A program made the position numbers and the translations under genes. From an uncultured Odoribacter sp. (GTDB taxonomy: Bacteria; Bacteroidota; Bacteroidia; Bacteroidales; Marinifilaceae), in the NCBI GenBank assembly GCA_944321165.1, contig CALUKE010000002.1, forward strand, positions 62,001 to 126,000: 64,000 bases of DNA. Reading direction: 5' to 3'. Shown in pieces: positions 50,224 to 57,825 of the stretch. The notes beneath the pieces are model-generated. The model did not search any database. It was given only the letters and a program-made list of their open reading frames with translations, and was not told where the DNA came from. Each line of letters starts with the position of its first letter. The first letter of the stretch is position 1.

Positions 50224-51723
50224 ATGAGAACAATCAAATATATTATTTCTTTTATTTTTGTGGTGGGAATCTTTTCTTCCTGTTTTGAAGATAAAGGAAA
50301 TTATGAATATGAAGAAATCGGGGAAGCGCTTATAAAAGCGATACCTGGAGTGACTGATAACGGTAACAGGTTGGTTTGCCTGGAAAATGAGCAGATTAAA
50401 TTGGTACCGGAATTGGAATTCAAGGCTGGCACGACTGCATCAGACTATGAATTTGTATGGTTCCGTTATCCGAAAAATCCGCAAGGAACGCCGGGTCATT
50501 ATGAACAAGCGGATACACTTGCGATGACGCAAAATCTGGATTATCGGATTGTCGACAGTCCACGGGATTATTGGTTGGTGTTAAAAGTTAAAAATAAAAA
50601 TACCGGAGCTTTGACTCAGTTGAAATTTGAGTTTATTATTTCAGCTGTTAACGGATGGATGGTATTGGATGAAAATGGAAATGGAGAGGGAGATTTGCAG
50701 ATCATTCGGGATAAAGATGTCGTTGCCGGAGGAGATGGACGGGTGGTTAAAGATTATTTTTCTTTGAATAATGATGGCAAGAAGATTCAAAAAGGACGTT
50801 TTATGGCTGTGTGTGATTATCGTTCGAATTTTTACGTATATACGGATGATGGTGCCTATATTCTGGATGCCTCTACTTATAAGGAAAGAGAAGGAATTAC
50901 CTATACCGATTTGTTCAGTTCTGTGGTGACATTGAGTGCTGTTAATCCACAAGCGCAGTGTTATGATACCAAAGGAGGTAATACGGAAATTTTGGTGAAT
51001 GATCATAAGGTTTATACGGTTTCTTACCGCATGATGGGACAGACGCAGTTTACGGAAAGTGCAGGTGTGGCAGATTATGCAGCAGCTCCGGCCATTGCTC
51101 CGATTCGAGTGACCGGGAATACGAACTGTGCGGTTTTGTTTGATATAAAAAACAATCGCTTCCTGACGGTGGGTACTTGGGGTAATTTGAATGCCCCCAT
51201 TTCTGTTGGTGGCGCTTTTAATACGGGGGAGATTGATCCGGAGTTGGAGTTTGTATATATGAATGAAGGGAAGGATGGAGAAACATGTCTGATTATGAAA
51301 GATGAAAATGGTAATCCATATTTATTGCGTGCGAATCTGGTGACATCTGATCCTGTAGCAGTGGCAAATTTAGATTTGAGTCAATTGACGGATATCAAAC
51401 AAGCCAATTGTTATGCTTTTGGAATCAGAGGTGATTTTGTTTTCTATGCAACTGATTCTAAAGTATATACATGGCGTTATGGAAAGGATAGTGCAACTGA
51501 ATTTTTGACGGTGGGAGCAGGTGAAAAAATTATTCAGATGAAATTGTATGTTAATCCCTCTGATAATTCTATGAATGGAAAATTATTATTTGTTGCAACC
51601 CAAAAAGGAAATGAAGGAAAGGTATATAAAGTGTTGTTCAATGAAATGTCCGGTCTTCCATTGGAGACACCACAGGAGTATACAGGATTTGGTATAATTA
51701 AAGATATGTATTATAAGAAATAG
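50224..51723 (+). CDS. PKD-like family lipoprotein
   Basis: ATG at 50224 (MRTIKYIISFIFV) is preferred because it begins the signal directly; the ATG at 50197 adds nine polar residues and overlaps the preceding gene. The lipobox is FSSC and the mature protein begins CFEDKGNYEYEEIG, matching CFKDEGNYDY of the other locus. Residues up to about 145 form the PKD-like part. After GWMVLDENGNGEGDLQ the sequence is a series of short beta repeats (FYVYTDDGAYILDAS, FVFYATDSKVYTWRYG) that may fold as a propeller. Surface exposed and ligand-binding by context; not proven. Confidence 0.8.
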   Translation: MRTIKYIISFIFVVGIFSSCFEDKGNYEYEEIGEALIKAIPGVTDNGNRLVCLENEQIKLVPELEFKAGTTASDYEFVWFRYPKNPQGTPGHYEQADTLAMTQNLDYRIVDSPRDYWLVLKVKNKNTGALTQLKFEFIISAVNGWMVLDENGNGEGDLQIIRDKDVVAGGDGRVVKDYFSLNNDGKKIQKGRFMAVCDYRSNFYVYTDDGAYILDASTYKEREGITYTDLFSSVVTLSAVNPQAQCYDTKGGNTEILVNDHKVYTVSYRMMGQTQFTESAGVADYAAAPAIAPIRVTGNTNCAVLFDIKNNRFLTVGTWGNLNAPISVGGAFNTGEIDPELEFVYMNEGKDGETCLIMKDENGNPYLLRANLVTSDPVAVANLDLSQLTDIKQANCYAFGIRGDFVFYATDSKVYTWRYGKDSATEFLTVGAGEKIIQMKLYVNPSDNSMNGKLLFVATQKGNEGKVYKVLFNEMSGLPLETPQEYTGFGIIKDMYYKK

Positions 51724-51730
51724 AGTGAAA

Positions 51731-53599
51731 ATGAAAAAATGGATTGGAATATGGTTTTGGTTATTGTCGACCTTGTCGCTTGGTGCTCAGAATAAGGCAG
51801 GATTTTTGGATCTGTCGTGGGAACAGGCAGCAGAACTGGCTGAGAAGGAAGGGAAGATTGTGTTGGTGGATGTCATGCGACCGGCGAGAACTCCTCAGGA
51901 ACAGAAAAAACAGGATAAGTCCCTGTATGATTTGTTTTCCAAACCTGAAATTGCCGCATTTTGTCAGAAACATGTCGTGGCGATTCGGATGGATATGAAT
52001 TCGGAGGCTGGAAAGGCTTTTGCACCCAAGATGGTGATGTACATGTATCCGACTTATGCCTTTTTTATGCCCAATGGGGATATTCTGGAGGTGGTCAGCC
52101 CTTTTCATGCGATGAAAGAACCGGGGAAATTATTGGCTGCCGGCGAGAAAGCCTTGTCTGCTGCTGCCATCAAACGACAAAACAGCCGTTCAATTGTTTT
52201 TGCGGAACAGTCTTTGGAAGATGCGATGAAAAAAGCAAAACAGGAAAATAAGCTGATTTTTATAGATGCTTATACTGCCTGGTGTCAGCCTTGCGTATTG
52301 ATGGCTAAGAATGTTTTTTCTTTGGATCGGGTAGCTGATTTTTATAATCAACATTTTATCAATCTGAAAATCGATTTCGGAGAAAAGAAAGAACTGGCAG
52401 AGAAATATGGAGTGTCGGGTTATCCTGCTTTTCTGTTTGTCAATGGGGATGGAAAATTGGTTCATATGGCTGGTGGGTATACCGAAGGAGATGCGTTTAT
52501 TGCTTATGGACAGGAGGCTTTGAAAAAGGCGGAAGGGATTGAATTCTTTCAGGGAAATTGGCAACAGGCTTTGGAACAGGCCAAGAAAGAGAATAAATTG
52601 ATTTTTATCGATTGTTATACTTCTTGGTGCGGTCCCTGTAAAATGATGGCTAAAACTGTATTTACGGATCCGGAAGTGGCGGCTCTGTTCAATGAGGTTT
52701 TTGTGAATGTGAAGATGGATATGGAGAAAGGGGAAGGCAAACAGTTGAAGGAGACATATCAGGTGACTGCTTATCCTACGATGCATTTTATCAACGGGGC
52801 TGGAGAAGTGGTACATACCGTGGTCGGAAGTGTGGATGCTGCCGCTTTGATACGGCAGGCAAACCTGGCTCGTGATGGTAAGGGATTGGCTTATATGGAT
52901 GAAGAGTACCGGAATGGGAATCGGGAGCCGGCATTTATCAATGATTATTTGACGGCATTGGATTTGGCCAATCAGGCAGAAAAGGCAGAGAAGGTATGTC
53001 TGGACTATTTTGCTGGAATGGAGTTGGAAAAGTTGAAAGAGAAACCTTATTGGGAACTGTTTGTGAAATATGTACAGGATGTTGATTCGAAGGTGTTTCT
53101 GTATGTATATGAGCATCGGACCGATTTCTATGCCCTGTTTGGAGAAAGAGAGGTGAAAGCAAAGATTCGGATTGTTTGGGCGATGGGGGCCAATCGGTAT
53201 GTTCAGGGAAAGGGAGATGAGGTTGTGTTTGATAAGAAAGGGTATAAGAAATATATCAAACGTTTGGCCAAAGCCGATGTTGAGGGTAATCTTCAGATTA
53301 TTGATGATGCCAATATGAACAATGCCGAGAAATTGGGGGATTGGAAGAGTTATATCTCTCTCGGTTCTGAGCAGTTGAAAAAAGGGTCTGTGTCGGATAT
53401 GATTCTGTATAATTGGGGATTACGTATCAATCAGCGGTGTAAAGATCTGGAGCTGAGGAAAACGGCGGCGGTTTGGTTTGAAGAAGCGGCGGCGGTTTCT
53501 GCACAAAGAGAGGCGGACGGGAAAAATAGCATGATGTCTTTCCGGCCCTATTTTGAAAAATTGGCAGAGGAGTTAAAACAACCGGCTAAAGGGGAATAG
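51731..53599 (+). CDS. Secreted multi-domain thioredoxin-fold protein with two CxxC motifs
   Basis: ATG at 51731 is used rather than the in-frame GTG six bases earlier. After a signal peptide (ends near SLGAQ) come three thioredoxin-like units: residues about 25-130 (WEQAAELAEKEGKIVLVDV, no CxxC), about 155-270 with TAWCQPC, and about 275-380 with TSWCGPC. A C-terminal helical region of about 240 residues follows. The two CxxC units (near residues 184-188 and 299-303) each keep the cis-Pro segment (YPAFLFV, YPTMHF). It is 7 bases from the PKD-like gene, so part of the SusCD operon. A periplasmic thiol-disulfide role is likely; the partner is unknown. Confidence 0.87.
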   Translation: MKKWIGIWFWLLSTLSLGAQNKAGFLDLSWEQAAELAEKEGKIVLVDVMRPARTPQEQKKQDKSLYDLFSKPEIAAFCQKHVVAIRMDMNSEAGKAFAPKMVMYMYPTYAFFMPNGDILEVVSPFHAMKEPGKLLAAGEKALSAAAIKRQNSRSIVFAEQSLEDAMKKAKQENKLIFIDAYTAWCQPCVLMAKNVFSLDRVADFYNQHFINLKIDFGEKKELAEKYGVSGYPAFLFVNGDGKLVHMAGGYTEGDAFIAYGQEALKKAEGIEFFQGNWQQALEQAKKENKLIFIDCYTSWCGPCKMMAKTVFTDPEVAALFNEVFVNVKMDMEKGEGKQLKETYQVTAYPTMHFINGAGEVVHTVVGSVDAAALIRQANLARDGKGLAYMDEEYRNGNREPAFINDYLTALDLANQAEKAEKVCLDYFAGMELEKLKEKPYWELFVKYVQDVDSKVFLYVYEHRTDFYALFGEREVKAKIRIVWAMGANRYVQGKGDEVVFDKKGYKKYIKRLAKADVEGNLQIIDDANMNNAEKLGDWKSYISLGSEQLKKGSVSDMILYNWGLRINQRCKDLELRKTAAVWFEEAAAVSAQREADGKNSMMSFRPYFEKLAEELKQPAKGE

Positions 53600-53619
53600 T
53601 ATAATTTAATGTAGATGAT

Positions 53620-54801
53620 ATGAGAAAGATTTTAAGTTTTGTGTTAGGGAGTGTACTCCTCGCTTTTTCTGGAGAAGTGAATGCCCAGAAAACGATTACC
53701 ATCAAAGGAAAAGTTCAATTTCCATATGATCGGTTCAATATGGAAATTATCGAACGACAAGGATTTGACAAACAGGTGATTGATTCTTGTGCGGTAAATC
53801 CGGATGGTACGTATGAATTTCAGATGAAAGTCGAACGGCCCGGCGTATATACCTTGGATTGTCAGAAATGGCAAAGCGTGTCTTTTTGGGCGGAGGATGA
53901 GGATCTAGTCATTAATTTCCGTGGAATGGATACGGCAAAGATTGTGATAAAAAATCCGCCGTATGTATATATTCAGGGAGGTCCGAATAATGAAGTCCTG
54001 AATTTGATGAATTGGGATAATTATCGCGGCTATCAGTTGATGATCGGAGTTTCTCAGAATGTTTACCGCATACCGGGGCTGGATGATGCGGGAAAACAGG
54101 AGGTGTCCGGTAAATTTTACAATTTGTTGGGCGAAGAGTCCCATGCCCGGGCCCGTTATCTGGCAGAACATTATGCGGATCGCAACAGTGTGCTGGCGGT
54201 TTTACCCATGCTGAGAAAACCGGAGGATGAGGCGCTGGTAGAACAAGTGTTGAAATCTCTGGAGGCTAAAAATCCTCATTATGCTCCGCTTTTGAAGTAT
54301 AAGGCAGATCGTACAGAAGCCAAAGCGCAACAGGAACGTTTGGCCGAAGGGAAGATTGCTCCTGAATTTGCTTATCCGACACCGGATGGAAAAAAGAATT
54401 TGGGTCCGCAGGATTTTAAGGGGAAGGTGCTGGTATTGGATTTCTGGGCATCCTGGTGTGGTCCCTGTCGGGCTGAAATTCCTAATTTAAAGGAAGCATA
54501 TGAGGCTTATCATGATAAAGGTGTTGCATTTTTGAGTGTTTCCATCGATAAGGATGAGGCTGCCTGGCGTAAGGCGATGGAGGAGGAAAATATGCCCTGG
54601 TCACAGGTACAGGCTTCGAAAGCCGGTAAGGATGTGATGAAACAGTATCAGTTTTCCGGTATTCCGTATATTTTGTTGATAGATAAGGAAGGACGGATCG
54701 TTGCAAAGAATCTTCGCGGGAAAGCATTGACCGACAAGATCGAAGAAGTGTTGAGCGGTAGGAAAAAGGAGAGTATTGCTATGCCGGCCATGGGTATGTA
54801 A
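53620..54801 (+). CDS. TlpA-like thiol-disulfide oxidoreductase with N-terminal DUF4369-like domain
   Basis: This 393-residue protein has a signal peptide ending near GEVNAQ. An N-terminal beta domain of about 100 residues (TIKGKVQFPYDRFNMEII, GTYEFQMKVERPGVYTLDC) resembles DUF4369. A helical linker follows, then a C-terminal TlpA/ResA thioredoxin domain with WASWCGPCRAEIPNLKEAY and cis-Pro in FSGIPYILLID. TlpA-type proteins are periplasmic reductants. It follows the multi-domain thioredoxin by 20 bases, so both would be expressed with SusCD. A terminator follows. Confidence 0.88.
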   Translation: MRKILSFVLGSVLLAFSGEVNAQKTITIKGKVQFPYDRFNMEIIERQGFDKQVIDSCAVNPDGTYEFQMKVERPGVYTLDCQKWQSVSFWAEDEDLVINFRGMDTAKIVIKNPPYVYIQGGPNNEVLNLMNWDNYRGYQLMIGVSQNVYRIPGLDDAGKQEVSGKFYNLLGEESHARARYLAEHYADRNSVLAVLPMLRKPEDEALVEQVLKSLEAKNPHYAPLLKYKADRTEAKAQQERLAEGKIAPEFAYPTPDGKKNLGPQDFKGKVLVLDFWASWCGPCRAEIPNLKEAYEAYHDKGVAFLSVSIDKDEAAWRKAMEEENMPWSQVQASKAGKDVMKQYQFSGIPYILLIDKEGRIVAKNLRGKALTDKIEEVLSGRKKESIAMPAMGM

Positions 54802-54825
54802 GGTACGCTTTGTGTGAAGTTTTCG

Positions 54826-54867
54826 AGCGGATAAAGTTGTCGTATGCAATTTTATCCGCTTTTTTTA
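54826..54867 (+). terminator. Terminator of the SusCD-thioredoxin operon
   Basis: AGCGGATAAA pairs with TTTATCCGCT (54826-54835 with 54851-54860), with further pairing in the loop and a run of Ts after it. Confidence 0.8.
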
Positions 54868-54924
54868 CAATGTTAAAAATGTTAAAACTTGTCGAAATGT
54901 AAAAGAAGTGAATGGTTCCGGTTT

Positions 54925-54932
54925 TATTTTTG
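54925..54932 (+). promoter_or_regulatory. Probable promoter of the CxxC-less paralogue
   Basis: TATTTTTG matches TAnnTTTG 14-17 bases before the two candidate ATGs (54947 and 54950). A direct repeat TGTTAAAA (54871-54878 and 54880-54887) lies upstream between the terminator and this element. Confidence 0.5.
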
Positions 54933-54946
54933 TAATATATAAAACC

Positions 54947-56734
54947 ATGATGAAGAGATTATTATTGATAATGATGTGGCTATGGGGAGGCGGAATATGG
55001 CTTTCCTCTCTGTATGCTCAAAGATCGCCCGGATTATTTCAAGCGTACACTTGGGAACAGGCCTGTTTACAGGCTGCTCGGGAAAATAAGCTGGTATTGG
55101 TGGCGGTCGGAAATATAGATTCGAAAATAGAAAAAAAGATTTCCGGGAATTCTGATTTGATGATTTTTTTGCAGCGGAATGTAGTTGCGATTCGCTGGGA
55201 TGAGGTACAGACACAGAAACTGCAGGCTCGTTTGCTTTTGTATGAACCGCCGATGTTTGCTTTTTTGATGCCGTATGGGGATTTGTTGGAAATGGCGAGT
55301 CCGGAGGAGGTGGCTAAAGATCCTTTTATTCTCAGAGAGCGCTTTGAAAAAGCTAAACAGTTGGCAACCGTCAAAAAGAATAACAGCCGTTCGGTGCGGT
55401 TTGACGCTTTGCCTTTTGAGGAGGCTTTGAAAAAGTCGGATGAGAGTGATCGGCTGATCTGTTTGTATTTTACTGCTGATCAGCAACAGGCTTGTTTGTT
55501 GTTGGAAAAAAATGTGTTGAATTTGGATGAGGTGGCGGATTGCTATAATCAGCATTTTATCAATTTGCGTATCAATACTTCTAAAACGGCTACATTGGCT
55601 CAACAATATGATATCCATGAAGTTCCGGCTTTGTTGTTTCTGAATCGGAGTGGAAAAGAGGTTTATCGGACACCGGTTGTTATGACGCAGGCACAATTGC
55701 TGGAAAGTGCCGAGATTGCCTTGAAAAAGGCACAGGGGATATCATTTCAGGAATTGACGGATGAGGAAGCGCGGCAGAAAGCGCGGCAGGAAAATAAACT
55801 CGTTTTTGTAGATATGTATATTCCCGGAGGAGCCCATAAAGAGATGTTGCGAACGGTTTTTGCTGATCCGGAAGTGGCTTCTTTGTTTGAACGGCATTTT
55901 GTGAATGTATCCAGGGAATCCGGACGGGCGTTTCTGATTTTTCAAGATGCTGACGGGAAAGAACTTCATCGGGTTAAAAGCAATATGGGACCGGAGGAGT
56001 TGTTGCAGGAGGCACAACTGGTATTGACAGGACAAGGATTAGCCGGTATGGAGGCAGCTTATCAGGCAGGAAATCGGGATGCCGATTTTTTGGAAAGTTA
56101 TATGAAGAGGCTGGAACGGGCTGATATGTGGGAACGGGCTGCTCAGATTGCCGCGGTTTATTTTGGAAAATTGAACTTTGACTCTTTGCGGGAAGAAAAG
56201 TATTGGAATCTTTTTAACCGTTATTATCAGACTGCTGATTCAGAACTGTTCCAGGATGTTTTGATGCATCGCCGGCAATTGTATGACCGCTATGGTGAAG
56301 ATACCGTACGTAAAAAAATCGCTGATATCTGGATCGCAGGGGCAGAAAATTTTGTAAAAGGTGGAAAATTTGATGAAGCCGGTTTTAAGGTCTATACGAA
56401 ACGTTTGAAGAAGGAAAAGGTTGAAGGGTGGAGACAGATTGTCCGGAATGCCCGTATGCATGCTGCCGAAAAAGTCGGAGACTGGCGTACTTTTGTGGTA
56501 TTGGCGGAAGAAAAATGGTATGAGGAGAAGATTCCTGATGCGGAATTGTATAGTTGGGGGGTAAAGATCAATGAAAATTGTGATGACGAAGGAATTCGTT
56601 ACAAGGCTGCCCATTGGTTTGTGCAGGCCGTCCGGGAAATGGAGCGTAAGGAACAGATTTCCGGAAAGGTGAGCATGACTTCCTATAAGGGCTTTTTTGA
56701 AAAATTGGTGGATGATTTGCTTGGGAAAAAATGA
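54947..56734 (+). CDS. Secreted thioredoxin-fold paralogue lacking CxxC motifs
   Basis: ATG at 54947 (or 54950) begins a signal peptide (MMKRLLLIMMWLWGGGIWL); the further upstream in-frame ATG at 54908 is ruled out because the promoter element lies inside that extension. The 595-residue protein aligns along its whole length with 51731-53599, including the FYNQHFINLK segment (here CYNQHFINLR), the ALEKA-type linkers and the C-terminal helical region (KKEKVEGWRQIV). The WCxPC positions have become TADQQQAC and IPGGAHKEM, so it cannot act as a standard oxidoreductase. It is separated from the operon by a terminator and has its own promoter. Confidence 0.85.
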   Translation: MMKRLLLIMMWLWGGGIWLSSLYAQRSPGLFQAYTWEQACLQAARENKLVLVAVGNIDSKIEKKISGNSDLMIFLQRNVVAIRWDEVQTQKLQARLLLYEPPMFAFLMPYGDLLEMASPEEVAKDPFILRERFEKAKQLATVKKNNSRSVRFDALPFEEALKKSDESDRLICLYFTADQQQACLLLEKNVLNLDEVADCYNQHFINLRINTSKTATLAQQYDIHEVPALLFLNRSGKEVYRTPVVMTQAQLLESAEIALKKAQGISFQELTDEEARQKARQENKLVFVDMYIPGGAHKEMLRTVFADPEVASLFERHFVNVSRESGRAFLIFQDADGKELHRVKSNMGPEELLQEAQLVLTGQGLAGMEAAYQAGNRDADFLESYMKRLERADMWERAAQIAAVYFGKLNFDSLREEKYWNLFNRYYQTADSELFQDVLMHRRQLYDRYGEDTVRKKIADIWIAGAENFVKGGKFDEAGFKVYTKRLKKEKVEGWRQIVRNARMHAAEKVGDWRTFVVLAEEKWYEEKIPDAELYSWGVKINENCDDEGIRYKAAHWFVQAVREMERKEQISGKVSMTSYKGFFEKLVDDLLGKK

Positions 56735-56757
56735 AATGGATTGATCTTGGGAATATA

Positions 56758-56792
56758 CCCCGAAAGTTGGTGAGACTTTCGGGGCTTTGTTT
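56758..56792 (+). terminator. Terminator after the thioredoxin-fold paralogue
   Basis: A perfect 10-bp stem (56758-56767 with 56775-56784), CCCCGAAAGT and its complement, is followed by CTTTGTTTTT. It lies between converging genes. Confidence 0.85.
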
Positions 56793-57821
56793 TTATAAGT
56801 AGGAGCGGTCGGAAGATTCCCGTACGATCAGTTCGCTGTTGATGACCTCTTCCCGGATTTTGGCATGTCTCGGATCCAAAATCTGTTCGAAAAGAAGTTC
56901 TGCGGCAGTTTCTCCGATCTTTTCTGGAAATTGGTTGATGGTACTGACAGACGGGCTCATGTAGTGGGAGCGCTTGCTGTTTGAAAAGCCGAAGACGGCA
57001 ATTTCTTGCGGAATTTTCAATCCTTTTTCTTTGATGGCTTCGATGGCTCCGATGGCCATGTCGTCATTGATACCAAAAATGGCGTCCGGCATGTTTTTCA
57101 TGTTTAACAAATGCTGGGTGGCCTCTTTGGCGGCTTTTACAGAAAAATCCTCGCAACGGACGATATAATCCGTATTGATTTCCAGTTTGTTCAGGGTCAT
57201 GGCCTTCAGATAGCCTTTCATCCGGTTTTTCCCAATGGACAGCTGTTCCGGACCTGTCAGCAGGGCGATCTTTTTTGCACCTCCATGAATCAGGTGTTGT
57301 ACGGCTTTGAAGGCGGCATCGGCATCATCGGCCACTACTTTGGAAACGTTCAGTTCTTTGATTGTCCGGTCGAACAATACTAAGGGAATTCCCATTTCCT
57401 GAATTTGTTTGATATGTTCATACGAGGTGGTCGCCTTTGAAATAGAAAGAATGATGCCATCACAACGGTTCGCCAGGAAAATATCGATATTTTTCTTTTC
57501 CTTTTCGAAACTTTCGTTGGAAGAGGCCATCAATACATTGTAACCGTATTTGTCGGCGACTTCTTCTATTTTTCTCACGACATTCGCAAAAAAGGTATTT
57601 ACAATCTGGGGAACAACGACTCCAATCGTGTTGCTTTTATGAGTTTTTAAGGCAACTGCAATGGGATTGGGTTTATAACCCAATTCTTTGGCCAATGCCT
57701 GTACGGTTTTGCGAGTTTGTTGGCTGATCTCGGGATTGTCTTTCAGCGCCCGTGACACTGTTGACACAGAAATATTTAGTTTTTCTGCTAAGTCTTTGAT
57801 CGTAATGGCTTTTTGTGTCAT
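56793..57821 (-). CDS. LacI family transcriptional regulator
   Basis: This 342-residue DNA-binding regulator has an N-terminal helix-turn-helix (ITIKDLAEKLNISVSTVSRAL) and hinge helix (TRKTVQALAKELGYKPN). A periplasmic-binding-protein-like effector domain follows, with NTIGVVVPQIVNTFFANVV, CDGIILSISKATT, AIFGINDDMAIGAIEAIKE and the C-terminal FPEKIGETAAELLFEQI. The effector is probably a sugar or sugar derivative, as for most LacI proteins; the target is not evident. It starts 4 bases after the HD phosphohydrolase stop on the same strand, and converges on the thioredoxin locus. Confidence 0.94.
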   Translation of the reverse strand: MTQKAITIKDLAEKLNISVSTVSRALKDNPEISQQTRKTVQALAKELGYKPNPIAVALKTHKSNTIGVVVPQIVNTFFANVVRKIEEVADKYGYNVLMASSNESFEKEKKNIDIFLANRCDGIILSISKATTSYEHIKQIQEMGIPLVLFDRTIKELNVSKVVADDADAAFKAVQHLIHGGAKKIALLTGPEQLSIGKNRMKGYLKAMTLNKLEINTDYIVRCEDFSVKAAKEATQHLLNMKNMPDAIFGINDDMAIGAIEAIKEKGLKIPQEIAVFGFSNSKRSHYMSPSVSTINQFPEKIGETAAELLFEQILDPRHAKIREEVINSELIVRESSDRSYL

Positions 57822-57825
57822 GTTC

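Noticed and set aside
52190..53116. 308-codon minus-strand open frame within the thioredoxin gene
   Set aside because: It is antisense to the clearly coding multi-domain thioredoxin, has a His/Ile/Phe-rich composition typical of a reverse-strand shadow, and shows no family motif.
42677..54801. Conventional polysaccharide utilisation locus
   Set aside because: No glycoside hydrolase, polysaccharide lyase, carbohydrate esterase or sulfatase is encoded in or beside the locus in this window.
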